Part shown: positions 1-11,540 of the stretch, piece by piece
Layout of the letters: the number at the start of each line of letters is the position of its first letter
Position numbering within the stretch: position 1 is the first letter of the stretch
From: Cymbidium sinense
Lineage: Eukaryota > Streptophyta > Magnoliopsida > Asparagales > Orchidaceae
DNA length: 64,000 nt
Direction of reading: 5' to 3'
Assembly: GCA_021442155.1 (NCBI GenBank)
Contig: CM038221.1
Location: forward strand, 151,085,601-151,149,600
Program-made: the position numbers and the translations under genes
Notes under the pieces: model-generated
Told to the model about the DNA's origin: nothing
The model's input: the letters and a program-made list of their open reading frames with translations, nothing else
Databases searched by the model: none

Positions 1-118
1 TTTCTTTTTTACCGTCATTCATCAGATTCTCTTTTAAATCATAGATTTCCTTCATGGTTTGTAGCCAATTTTTTATGAAAGCCTTATAAATATACTAGTT
101 TGTGTATGTTCGTGAGCA

Positions 119-146
119 TAGAGAGAGAGAGAGAGAGAGAGAGAGT
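119..146. repeat. (GA)n microsatellite
   Basis: An uninterrupted run of GA dinucleotides is directly visible. It is a simple sequence repeat with no evidence of function. Confidence 0.95.
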
Positions 147-287
147 CAAAATATCAATCATGTACTAAAAATCAATTCAAATTTTGTGGATGAATAAAGG
201 TTTTGCTGTGTTATGATATTTGATTTTGAATAAAAAGTAGAATGATCTTTGTAAAAACTCAATAGAGGTCCTAAAGGAGTGGTCGTA

Positions 288-374
288 GGGACTTAAGGCT
301 ATCACATTTGATGAAAAAATAGCGTAAAGTGGGGACTTAAGGGCTATCATATTTGATGAAAAAAAGCGTAAAGT
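288..374. repeat. 44-bp tandem duplication
   Basis: Two adjacent units begin GGGACTTAAGG at 288 and 332. Both contain ATTTGATGAAAAA and end GCGTAAAGT. They differ by a few single-base changes and indels. This is a local duplication with no coding potential. Confidence 0.9.
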
Positions 375-1106
375 AACTGAAATATATAAATTTTGAGAAT
401 TGCGTTCTATGATTTGAATACTTTAGAATTAAATGTAGAATTTCAATGAATTTTAAATTCATATTGTAGTATATTTTTTATTTATTTCAAATTCACTCAA
501 TTTTGAAAATTTTAATATACTAAAATTATGATTAGTGCAAGCAGTCATAATGACCCCCCTTTGCATTTGATAGCGATTATCTCTATTATCCGTCATCAGC
601 TCCCGATCATTGTCACCATCTTCAGCCATCGTCCGCCACTTTTAAGTTTTATTTTACTTTTTTTTTTTATCTCAAACTGAATAAAAAAGAAAATTTTGAT
701 ATTTATTTTACATTTATTTATACAATCCTAAAATATTTTAAATATATTATAATTCAATTATATTAAATTTTCTTTTTACACTATTTTTTTAGCAAATCAA
801 GCAAACCCTTAGTGAAAGGATTTCAACAAATTCTAGAACTTTGATGTCAGCAATCAATGTTCTCCATTAAATACTATTGATGCTAGTTTTAGAACACCCA
901 CTATTGATGACCATTGGTATTTGCCATTCATTGTTGTTGGTCTATATTTTTATTATAAAATATATTTTCTAATATAAGAATCCAAACAGGAAAGTATCAA
1001 CTGTATAATTGGATGTTATTCCAATAATGCATGGGATGCGGGGACACGGGCATATACAGCCTCCCCGAGTAGTGCGTGGCTTTCTAATCTTAGTGAGCGT
1101 TGAGTT

Positions 1107-1107
<1 letters not shown>

Positions 1108-1139
<32 letters not shown>
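1108..1139. repeat. (AG)n microsatellite
   Basis: A run of AG dinucleotides is directly visible. It generates a spurious Arg-Glu open frame across 1009-1200. Confidence 0.95.
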
Positions 1140-1142
<3 letters not shown>

Positions 1143-1464
1143 CATTATCAAATTGAAACCTCCAAAAAAAGTTTTACCCGTAATTATTTCTCTGGCTTAA
1201 TAATCAAAGTATAAGATTACATTTTGCAAAATTATAAATTCAAAAAATTATCTGCATCTACATACATAATTTCCAGCCAGTCTTAAATCTTAGACAATTG
1301 AAGCATTTAATCAATTATCAGTTACTTGAGTCCTTTAGAATAATCATCTCCATATTCTTTATACTCACTCATTTTTACACAAAACCAAACGACATTTAGC
1401 ATCAATCAGTCTCATTTGCTTATAAATATATAATTGAATTTATTTAAAAGATAATATTCTACAT

Positions 1465-2467
1465 GACAATTTTATTAGACATACCATTGATGTTTATTCA
1501 ACATTTTTTTATTTTTCCTTTTTTTTTACATTTTTATGGTAACTTATAAAAACTAAAAAAAATTAATTATACGATTGAATAGCAGTGTTTTAGCTCATCA
1601 AAATCCATCAGCTACAACCTTTACATCACACAACATGATATGAATATAGCAACCATCTAATTCAACGGTCATCATCACTTGAATTTCAAGCAAAAAATTC
1701 AATAGGTAAACTCTCAATGAAACAAAAACAAAAATGGGACTGTGGAAACAAACTTTCTTTCACAAGAGATAATCTCAATATCTTCTTTATAGTCTTACTA
1801 ATACTCGATAAATTGGCACAAGAATGCTTCATAGGTTGATGTGTGGTGTATGCAAGCAAGCGGGTGGATCTTCCCATTGCTGAATAAAATTCATCAAAAT
1901 CAAATATTAAGATTAAAAATATGCATTTCTACAGTGGTGCAGAGTATATCAGGATGGAAGTCCCTTTAATTGTGCTCCGCACCAGAGCTCTACTGAAGTT
2001 CGACTCCCCTTTATCATCATTCATTGATATGGAACGTATGCTATTTGAAGAGGAACAACTCGCTCATAAACAATCTGCTTGCTTACATACACCACACATC
2101 AACCTATGAAGCATTCTTGTGCCAATTTATCGAGTATTGGTAACATTATGAAAAAGATATTGAGATTATCTCTTGTGAAAGAAAGTTTGTTTCGACAGTC
2201 CCCATTTTTTTGTTTCATTGAGAGTTTACATACTGAATTTTTTGCTTGAAATTGAACTGATGATGACAGTTGAATTGGATGGTTGTTATATTCATATCAT
2301 GCTGTGTGATGTAATGGTTGTAGCTGATGGATTTTTATGAGCTAAAACATTGCTATTCAACCGTATAATTATTTTTTAGCTTTTATAAGTTACCATAAAA
2401 ATGTAAAAAAAAAGGAAAAATAAAAAATGTTGAATAAACATCAATGGTATGTCTAATAAAATTGACA
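1465..2467. repeat. Long inverted repeat (foldback-like), about 0.4-kb arms
   Basis: The left arm (about 1465-1861) is the imperfect reverse complement of the right arm (about 2076-2467). Outer ends read GACAATTTTATTAGAC and GTCTAATAAAATTGAC, and inner ends read ATACACCACACATC on the right and its complement on the left. The spacer of about 215 bp is unique. No transposase is present, so this could be a foldback or MITE-like non-autonomous element, or an inverted duplication. No clear target-site duplication is seen. A second right arm plus spacer, without the left arm, recurs at about 5009-5540 because the downstream tandem duplication starts inside the spacer. Confidence 0.8.
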
Positions 2468-2550
2468 ATGCAGTATGAAGGGGAGAGTTGATCTTTTTAA
2501 TTCTCTTTCTTTTTTCTGCTTTTATATTTTGTTCTTTTTTCCTATTTCAG

Positions 2551-3412
2551 TTGGATTACATCAAGGATCAGCTTTAAGCCCTTATCTTTTTTACTTTAGT
2601 TATGGATGTTCTTACTAGGCATTTACAGGAAGATGTACCTTGGTGTATGCTTTTTGCTGATGACATTCTTCTATTGATAAGACTAGAGAGGGAGTCCAAG
2701 AGAAACTTGAATTATGGAGGTCAACATTGAGAGTCTAAGGTTTTCATTTAAGTACATCTAAAGCGAGTATATGGAGTGTAATTTTAGTTGTAGAAGTTAA
2801 TGGTAGTGTTGTGAGCGATTGAGATATTTAGGCTCATTGTTCAAAATGATGGGTGAAATAGATGGAGATGTTATTAGTAAATTCAAGTTGAGATGGTTGA
2901 AGTGGAGGAATGCATCTAGCCTATTGTGTGATAGAAAAGTTCCACTTAAACTTAAAGAAAAATTTTATAAGATGGTTAAGACCAATGACTTATGATGCGA
3001 ATGTTGACCAATAAAAGAGAAGCATAAGACTAAATTAAGTGTTACAGAGATGAGGATGCTCAGGTGGATGAGTGGCTTTACTCTTAGAGATAAAATGCAA
3101 AATGAGTAAGTTCGGGAAAAAGTTAGAGTAGCTCCAGTGGCAAATAAGATTAGAGAGAGTCGCCTTAGATGGTTTGGCCACATAAAGCGTCGGCCGTCCG
3201 ATGACCCGATTAGGAGAGTATATGCATTAGATTTGCCTTATGTTAAAAAAGGTAGAGGTAGACCTAAAAGACTTGATTAAGATGTATAAAAAATGACCTT
3301 AATATACTTGAATTAAATGAGAATTTGTTACATAATAGGACACAAGGGAGACGAAGGATTCATGTAGCCGACCCCACTTAATGGGATGAAGGCTTGTTGT
3401 TGTTGTTGTAGA
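2551..3412 (+). mobile_element. RTE-type LINE 3' end, copy A (5'-truncated pseudogene)
   Basis: This is the C-terminal reverse-transcriptase part of a plant non-LTR retrotransposon. In broken frames the residues [14 protein letters not shown] and MLFADDILL can be read, the latter carrying the FADD active-site motif around 2650-2675. Later come RLRWFGHIK (about 3160-3185), a GRGRPKR motif and HVADPT. The end is a (TTG)n tail at about 3392-3410. TTG-type tails and this C-terminal signature are characteristic of plant RTE LINEs. The endonuclease and the N-terminal RT are absent, and several stops and frameshifts interrupt the rest. A pyrimidine tract plus CAG sits directly upstream of the RT similarity. 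Confidence 0.8.
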
Positions 3413-3680
3413 GTTAAGATGATAATACTAATTATGATGGATGGCCTAAAGTTTATAGATTATATTTTTTTTTTGTAAATCTTCATAAGTTTTTCAATGA
3501 ATCTCCCATTTTACTCAAGGTTTTACTATAGCGACTAAAATAGCTTGTCAATTTCTATTTCTCAAATTAATATTCAAATGAAGGAAATTATTGCCAATGA
3601 ATATATGTTCATAATGAAAGTGTTTGAAACAAAATGAATGATTAAGACGGGAGCATAGTTTTGTTATATCATATCTTGTA
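3413..3680. other. AT-rich flank between LINE tail and LTR, copy A
   Basis: There is no coding potential or known motif here. The sequence is repeated at about 6481-6745 in copy B, so it is part of the 3.1-kb duplication unit. It is probably the original insertion-site DNA. Confidence 0.5.
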
Positions 3681-5008
3681 AAAATTCACCATCGACTTTC
3701 ACATTGAGTATGATTTGAAATGTTGAAATTTTCGAGATGGTAGATGAGATAGTAGATAAGACATCACCAGATTTCATCCTCATTTTATGAGGACTTTAGA
3801 TCTGCTTCCAGATTTCCTATAAGCGCAAGCACCTATAGTTAATTACCCTTCCCAATGCTAAGAGAGAATTTTCGATTAAGGCTAGTCGTTAGTTGCTTAA
3901 TGCATAATGTATAGTAGCAACATGTGTAGTATAAAGTTTGGGATTTAGAATTTATAAAATTCACCATTATTTAACTTAAATAAGAATATGGTTGATGGAA
4001 TGATGACGTGCCCGATCAAGATCCCATGGTTTTGCATCCGTCGCGGTCCTAGTCTACTTAGTCGAGGTAATTATTGACGAAGGATCCTTATCAGTAGCCA
4101 TGAGTTGCGTCGTCCAAGTAATCCTTGTAGACCCGGGGTGATGTTTGTCCAAGGAGACAATCTTAAGTCTACCTTAGCTGACAAAAAGGCTTTGTGCCTA
4201 TCAAATATACCCTATGATTCATAACTCAAAGGGATGAGCTATTGGGGAACATACGAGCTACAACCCTGACTGTAATATAATGGTGTCATTTGGTGGCAAC
4301 CATCCGATTAGAGGACTCTGGTCGTAATCGCATCATATGTGGAGCCTGTTGGCCAAACCAAGACGATGATACAGTCACTCTTCGTGAGATTATTTGAGTT
4401 TGAATATAGTGATTTATTTGACTTGACATTAGCTCTTTTGTGAGCTAGAGTTTTCTTAATTTGTTATTCTTAAAAAATGATGGTGGATGAGTAGATGAAT
4501 CATTTGCTTTAAGTATTTAAATGATAAATTTTATTTAGTTCAGATGTTTACTTAGTTGAAATTTAGTTTTATGATCAATTAATTTGGAGTTCAAGTATCT
4601 TTTGATAATAATATTTCTCTCGAGATTTTCAATCAACGCGGCCATCAATGGGGTAGTCCTTATCAACTCTGCTATTTTGTTAGTAAAGGATCGGGTCTAT
4701 AACTTGCATTTATAAATTTGAATTTGAGATACAATAATTTAAAAATATGAATAATAATAATCCTCTTCGGTTGAAATCTCCATTCAACACAGCCATCATC
4801 GAGGTAGATCTTGTCAACTCTACTTATTTACTAGTAAAGAATTAGGTCTATGATTTATGTGTAATTTAAATTCTTTAGAAAATTGATATCATAACAGACT
4901 TTATCAACTTCATTGTAAATATATATGATTTGTTCTTATGATATAATGTAATTTAAGTTCATTCAGAAGTTGATTATTTAGTAGACCTTGCCAACTCCTT
5001 TCAAGCAT
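3681..5008 (-). mobile_element. Partial Tat LTR, outer end, copy A
   Basis: About 1.3 kb matches the outer end of the E1 LTR (6746 onward and 21901 onward). Shared landmarks include TCACATTG near its start, GATCCCATGG, GACTTGACATTAGC and the paired blocks mentioning CATCAATGGGGTAG. The very tip reads TTGTAAAAATTCACC instead of TGTTGGCTCC. The fragment stops at the duplication junction near 5008, so it is not a solo LTR but part of the tandem duplication. Confidence 0.8.
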
Positions 5009-5612
5009 AAAATATGCATTTCTACAAGTGCGGTATATCGGATGGAAGTCCCTTTAATTGTGTACTCCGCAGCTCTCTTGAAGTTCGACTCCCTTTATCA
5101 TCATTCATTGATATGGAAGCGTATGCTATTTGAAGAGGAACAACTCGCTCATAAACAATGCACTTACACCACCATCAACCTATGAAGCATTCTTGTGCCA
5201 ATTTATCAGTATTGGTAACATTATGAAAAAGATATTGAGATCTCTTGTGAAAGAAAGTTTGTTTCGGAGTCCCCATTTTTTTTTGTTTCATTGAGGTTTA
5301 CATATTAATTTTTTGCTTGAAATTGAACGATGATGACAGTTGAATTGGATGGTATATTCATCATATCATGTGTGATGTAAAGGTTGTAGCTGATGGATTT
5401 TATGAGCTAAAACATTGCTATTCAACCGTATAATTATTTTTTAGCTTTTATAAGTTACCATAAAAATGTAAAAAAAAGGAAAAATAAAAAATGTTGAATA
5501 AACATCAATGGTATGTCTAATAAAATTGACAATGCAGTATGAAGGGGAGAGTTGATCTTTTAATTCTCTTTCTTTTTCTGCTTTTTTGTTCTTTTTTTTT
5601 TTCCTATTTCAG

Positions 5613-6478
5613 TTGGATTACATCAAGGATCAGCTTTAAGCCCTTATCTTTTTGCTTTAGTTATGGATGTTCTTACTAGGCATTTACAAGAAGATGTACC
5701 TTGGTGTATGCTTTTGTCGATGACATTCTTCTTATTGATAAGACTAGAGGGAGTCCAAGAGAAACTTGAATTATGGAGGTCAACATTAGAGTCTAAAGGT
5801 TTTCATTTAAGTACATCTAAAACTGAGTATATGGAGTGTAATTTTAGTTGTAGAAGTTCTAATGGTAGTGTTGTGAGCGATTCAGATATTTAGGCTCTAT
5901 TGTTCAAAATGATGGTGAAATAGATGGAGATGTTATTAGTAGAATTCAAGTTGGATGGTTGAAGTGGAGGAATGCATCTAGCCTATTGTGTGATAGAAAA
6001 GTTCCACTTAAACTTAAAGGAAAATTTTATAAGATGGTTGCAAGACCTGCAATGACTTATGATGCAGAATGTTGGCCAATAAAAGAGAAGCATAAGACTA
6101 AATTAAGTGTCACAGAGATGAGGATGCTCAGGGTGGATGAGTGGCTTTACTCTTAGAGATAAAATGCGAAATGAGTAAGTTCGAGAAAAAGTTGGAGTAG
6201 CTCCAGTGGCAAATAAGATTAGAGAGAGTCGCCTTAGATGGTTTGGCCACATAAAGTTGGTCGCTCGATGACCCAGTTAGGAGAGTAAATGAATTAGATT
6301 TGCCTATGTTAAGAAAGGTAGAGGTAGACCTAAAAGACTTGGTTAAGATGTATAAAAAATGACCTTAGTATACTTGAATTAAATGAGAATTTGTTACATA
6401 ATAGGACACAATGGAGACGTAGGATTCATGTAGCCGACCCCACTTAGTGGGATGAAGGCTTCTTGTTGTTGTTGTTGT
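5613..6478 (+). mobile_element. RTE-type LINE 3' end, copy B (pseudogene)
   Basis: This is the second copy of the same 5'-truncated LINE. Two open stretches remain: 5663-5893 (RT palm to thumb, with MECNFS near its end) and 5959-6156 ([21 protein letters not shown] and onward, ending within RMLRVDEW). At the catalytic motif this copy has lost bases, so FADD is shifted out of frame, whereas copy A keeps FADD but is broken elsewhere. The tail is again a (TTG)n run at about 6460-6478. It is a dead copy with no endonuclease domain. Its origin is the 3.1-kb duplication, not an independent insertion. Confidence 0.8.
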
Positions 6479-6745
6479 AGAGTTAAGATGATAATACTAA
6501 TTATGATGGATGGCCTAAAGTTTATAGATTATATTTTTTTTTGTAAATCTTCATAAGTTTTTCAATGAATCTCCCATTTTACTCAAGGCTTTACTATAGC
6601 GACTAAAATAGCTTGTCAATTTCTATTTTTCAAATTAATATTCAAATGAAGGAAATTAGTGCCAATGAATATATGTTCACAATGAAAGTGTTTGAAACAA
6701 AATGAATGATTAAGACGGGAGCATAGTTTTGTTATATCATAATAC

Positions 6746-9700
6746 TGTTGGCTCCGAAAATTCGCCATCGACTTCTCACATTGAAGAGAGTATGATTTGA
6801 AGTGTCGGTGAAATTTTCAGATGGTAGATGAGATAGTAGATAAGACATCACCCAGAGATTTCATCCTCATTTTATGAGGATTTTAGATCTGCTTCCAGGT
6901 TTCCTATAAGCGCAAGCACCTATAGTTAATTACCCTTCCCAATGCTAAGAGAGAATTTTCGATTTGTTAGGTAAGCTAATGCATAACGATAGTAGATGTA
7001 GTATAAAGTTTGGGATTTAGAATTTATAAAATTCACCATTATTTAACTTAAATAAGAATATGGTTGATGGAATGATGATGTGCCCGATCAAGATCCCATG
7101 GTTCCGGCATCCCGGGCTGTCGTGGTCCCTACTCTACTTAGTCAGAGGAGGTAATTGACCCAACCTGACCGAAGGATCCTTATCAGTAGCCATGGGTTGC
7201 GTCGTCCAAGTAATCTTTGTAGACCTGGGGTGATGTTTGTCCAAGGAAACAATCTTAAGCCTACCTTAGCTGACAAAAAGGCTCATAACTCAAAGGGATG
7301 GGCTATTGGGGAACATACGGGCTACAACCCTGACTGTAATATAATGGTGTGTCGGCAACCATCCGATTAGAGGACTCGGTAATCAAGATCATATGTGGAG
7401 CTGCCAAAACCACAGTGATGATACCAGTCACCTTACGCATGAGATTATTTGAGTTTGAATATAGTGATTTATTTGACTTGACATTAGCTCTTTTGTGAGC
7501 TAGAGTTTTCTTAATTTGTTATCCCCAAAAAATGATGGTGGATGAGTGGATGAATCATTTGCTTTAAGTATTTAAATGATAAATTTCATTTAGTTCAAAT
7601 GTTTACTTAGTTGAAATTTAGTTTTATGATCAATTAATTTGGAGTTCAAGTATCTTTTGATAATAATATTTCTCTCGACTGAGATTTTCAATCAACGCGG
7701 CCATCAATGGGGTAGTCCTTATCAACTCTGCTATTTTGTTAGTAAAGGATCGGGTTTATAACTTGCATTTATAAATTTGAATTTGAGATACAATAATTTA
7801 AAAATCTGAATAATAATAATCTCTTCGGTTGAAATCTCCATTCAACACAGCCATCATCGGGGTAGATCTTCAACTCTACTTATTTACTAGTAAAGAATTA
7901 GGTCTATGACTTATGTGTAATTTAAATTCTTTAGAAAATTGATATCATAACAGACTTTATCAACTTCATTGTAAATATATATGATTTGTTCTTATGATAT
8001 AATGTAATTTAAGTTCATTTAGAAGTGATTATTTAGTAGACCTTGCCAACTCCTTTCAGCATAAAGGATTAGACATACTGTGATCGCATTCTATGGAGCT
8101 GCATATTTATATCTTGCATTGACTTGAATTAACATTGACAATATTCATTAGCTTGCATGCATATAGTCATAAATGATTGAATTGATTTCATCATTTTTTT
8201 CTCCATTTCTTTTTTAACCCGCGCAGCATCCTCAGACACTAAGTTTAGGTATTTAATATAAGTGTCGGGGCCCACGCGTATTTAGTAATTTAGGTAATTT
8301 TATTTCTAAATTATGAAATTAATTTCATATTTATTTAATCTCAGCTTAGCCTGCACAACCTTTTCAGACATTAGGATTTGCACCTTAAATCCCTATGTAT
8401 GAGCACATGCATGTGTTTATAGCTTAGATAATTTCATCTAATTAATGAAATCATTGATTTTGAAAATCATAATCAGAATGAAATTCCTCAATTTTTTGAT
8501 TGAAAGTAATTCAAGAAAATTTTGATTTAGCATCACCTTCTGTCTGCTTGTACAAAGAATTATAGATCCGATGGCAATGAAGGCATTTTAAAATTTTTTA
8601 ATATCTTATTAGATCTCTTGGAATAACATATATTGAAGTGCCAAATTTATATTTACTGCCAAAATATTCAATTCACTTCAAGTTCATAAATCTGTTTGAT
8701 CATCTTTCTTTATTTGAAATATAATCTTCAAATTCATGTCAAATTCATTATCATTTATAATTCAAAAATTCATTCAATATCAATTTTATTTTAGCAAGCT
8801 TAGGCAACGCTATTTGTTTAGCTTGAATTTTGTTTGCAAGTATGAATTTTAGATAAAATTTTTGGCAATATTTCGACAAGATTCAAAGATCATCCCCGAT
8901 GTGCATCGAACCGCTTAGTTTACGACACTATTGAGCATACGACAGTCTCTGATACCACAACCGAAGTCTTCATACCCACTAAGTTTTTCATTATGACATC
9001 ACATAAAAGAAAATATATATGCAATTTCAAATCATTCAAATTTTATTTTATATTATTTATTTTTTATGTGCTCGATTTTTTTTAAATGAATCTTGATTCT
9101 TCCCCCTTTTTTTAAGTCTAAAATTTAATCAAAATTTTGATAACATTTTAAGAGATATTCGTCATCCTCGCGATGGCTACATCTAACTGCTTTACTCAGA
9201 TGCCTATTGAGTGAATGGATGTGTCATGCGACACTGAAGTCTTCATACTAAGCCCCATTTGAGCATTAGTGAGGTCTTCGATCACCTACATGTAGCAAAC
9301 ATATATAATTTTAACATATTTAAGCATCTTCCATTTTTTTAAGTCCCAGATTTAATCAAAATTTTGGCAGCATTTCTACATAGGAGGAGCGATATCTAAC
9401 AATTTTTGGCTTACTCAGTATGCCCTAATGAGTGTCATGAGTGGTGTCTTGCGATACCACGGCCGATTTTCATCTCGTCACGCCCTAATGAGCATGATGA
9501 GGCCTTTAAGCCTACATAAAGGCAAATATATGCATAAATATATAATTTCTTTTTACACATTCAAGCATCTCCATGCATCCACCAACACCAACAATAATTA
9601 TTTTGCATGAGTTCTGTTGAAAAGAATTGAATAGGAGAGAGTATCGGGTTGGTTATCTGGGTTGAATAAGTGGGGAAGATGCCAGAAATCGAGACGAACC

Positions 9701-11540
9701 TGCCTAATGACATAATTACCTCTTAGTTGTGGAAAAAGAGAATGATTGGAGTAGGAAATTGGGAGAGGTATGCCGAGAGAAGGGAAAGAAGGAGGAAGAT
9801 GCCGAACACTGAGAGAACTGCATAATGACAGAATTACCTCTTGGCTGCCGTAAAGGGGATAAACATATTTTGGGGCTTGCGGTGGTGCTGGGTGGAATAA
9901 GAGATCCGAATGAGGAAATAGGAGGGGAAGAGGAAAAATGGCTTAAGTTTCCTTCACGGTTGCTAGAAATCGGGGGGAGAGAGTGCGAGAGCTGGAGCAG
10001 TTTCAAAAACGGACAAAGAGGAGAAGAGGGAGTGTGGTTTCCTTCTGTCGGGTTCGTGTACGAGGAGCCGAGCGAGAGAGGGGATCGTACCAGTGCTATA
10101 GTAAGGCGGGGGTTACAGTCTCGGCGGTATTATTGTGATCGGGTTCAGAGGAAGTTTTAGTTATATGGAGAGCAATCAGGATTTCGATGGGAGATCAGAT
10201 TTCAGATTTCGGTGGGTATATGAGAAATGGACAGATGGGAGAGGGCTTGGAGCGACGGGATAGGAAGGTGTGTTCGGCGGGATGAATCAGGATTAGGAGG
10301 TGTTTGGCTCGCATTGTTTGACAACCTTTAGAATTGATGAGAGAAAGAACAGAGAGATGAGAAAGAGAGAGTCCCAATAATTATGACGGACGAGAGATAT
10401 GAAGGATGAATCGACCGGCTATAATGATCAACTGGATCACGTGGAGATCAAGAGGGAGGACTAGCACCAAGAATGGGATTTGATTGATGCTATAGTGTGA
10501 AGAGAGAGGGGACTCCTCGTCTGTGGCTTCGGCTACTTCCATCGAGCGAATCGGGAGGGCGAGAGAGAGAGAGAGAGAGCGGGCGTGAGCAGGAGATTTC
10601 CTTTCAGCTACCTCTTTGCGTGGAGCGAACAGGGAGGGATGAAAGGCCTTTGTGTGCATCCAATAAGAGACGTGATAGAGAAAGCGATTGAAAGAGAGAA
10701 AAAAACTTCCTCCTTTTTTAATCGAATGAATCCTTAGAAAGCCTTGTTGCCATTCGGTTATCCCAATATTAGGTAAGAAATAATGAGATTTAAGAGCCTT
10801 AATCATAGCTTAATTATCCTTCCAAATTAAATTGAGCGAGATATTCAAAATATTGGGCAGAATTAAGGTTGTTTAGGGCTTAATTCAATTTCAAATTAAT
10901 CTTAAAATTATTTATAAATATTGTGTTTATCATGTTAAAAATAAATATCAGAAGTTTCTTTATCCTCGTATGACTTGATCGCATTGAGATTTATGTAGAA
11001 TCTTATAAAAATTAAACCCACATAATATGTGTATCACTTATAAGTAAATTCGATGTTCCGGAGTCAACGGTGTAATCCATTTCACGATCAGAGGCCATTT
11101 GATTAAAGTTGGTGCCGAATCGAGTCGATTTTGGTTCAAGATTGCCTGCCGTCGCTTCCGACCGCTCGACATTTACGCAGACTAGTCCAAATTGAGCGCG
11201 AACAGTCTCATTTGATAGGTTTTAATATTTTGATGCTAAGAATGTGATCAATTTTATGAACGAAGGTTGTTTGGCATCATCCCAGCTTCCCAATCTTGAT
11301 ATGCGCATAGACGCATCGGTGAATTTTCTTCTTGATCGGTCGACTGTCGAATTATTCAATATGTATATTCTGATCAATTTTAGTGTTCTGAACGAGATGG
11401 CAAAGTCTGTTCATCGATTGAAGATCATTACAACTTGTTTTGGCGACATCGAGTGCATTTTTGCTTCAATTTGCACGTTGTTACATCCAAAGTTCGTCAA
11501 ATTCCACACGTGAACTTGACTTGACCGATATAGGTCAACA
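6746..11540 (-). repeat. E1 3' LTR (about 4.8 kb)
   Basis: In plus coordinates it runs from TGTTGGCTCC to AGGTCAACA, so on the element strand it starts TGTTGACC and ends GAGCCAACA. It aligns along its length with 21901-26709, with small indels and substitutions. Landmarks in both copies are the paired blocks with CAACGCGGCCATCA-type sequence, a region repeating TGCCCTAATGAGC-like phrases (about 8880-9500), and a purine-rich zone at 9720-10700. Open frames inside it overlap on both strands and are not credible genes. The first 1.3 kb is also present in the upstream tandem copy. Confidence 0.88.
10497..10950 (-). promoter_or_regulatory. Candidate E1 LTR promoter zone (TATA-like plus CT-rich leader)
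   Basis: On the minus strand a TATTTATAAATAAT-like motif (about 10911-10925) precedes a pyrimidine-rich stretch with a (CT)n run (about 10560-10580). The same order is found in the other LTR (TATA-like about 26098-26108, CT-rich about 25740-25770). CT-rich leaders after a TATA box are common at plant transcription starts. This is inference from composition; no start site can be seen. Confidence 0.3.

Larger units (their letters stand above)
1..1464. other. AT-rich non-coding DNA, no gene seen
   Basis: This stretch is strongly AT-rich with stops in all frames and no recognisable protein similarity. It holds two GA/AG microsatellites (about 119-146 and 1108-1139) and one short tandem duplication, listed separately. 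The open frame over the second microsatellite encodes an Arg-Glu run and is a simple-repeat artefact. I see no promoter, RNA gene or transposon terminus that I can support. Confidence 0.7.
1917..8060. repeat. Tandem duplication, unit about 3.1 kb
   Basis: Copy A runs from about 1917 to 5008 and copy B from about 5009 to 8060. Both contain, in order, hairpin spacer and right arm, LINE 3' end, an AT-rich interval, and about 1.3 kb of the outer end of the E1 LTR. The junction is near 5005-5012, where LTR sequence (TTTCAAGCATAAA) runs straight into hairpin-spacer sequence (ATATGCATTTCTAC). Copy B continues into the rest of the LTR. The copies differ mostly by short insertions and deletions of 1 to about 20 bases, each lacking bits the other keeps. 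That pattern is unusual for ordinary neutral divergence and may reflect uncorrected long-read or haplotype assembly. Confidence 0.85.

Noticed and set aside
1009..1200. 63-codon open frame on the plus strand with an Arg-Glu run
   Set aside because: The frame is created by the AG microsatellite. There is no similarity or supporting context.
1686..1877. 63-codon frame inside the left arm of the inverted repeat
   Set aside because: The right arm does not preserve the frame, and composition matches non-coding AT-rich DNA. Likewise for 1921-2109 and 4988-5185 in the spacer.
7155..7370. 71-codon plus-strand frame
   Set aside because: It is LTR sequence. The matching stretches at 4080-4310 and 22330-22570 do not keep the frame.
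10381..10806. 141-codon frame on the minus strand, with a counterpart at 25479-25910
   Set aside because: It lies in the purine-rich part of both E1 LTRs. The two versions diverge with frame changes and at both ends, and opposite-strand frames are also open, so low complexity explains it.
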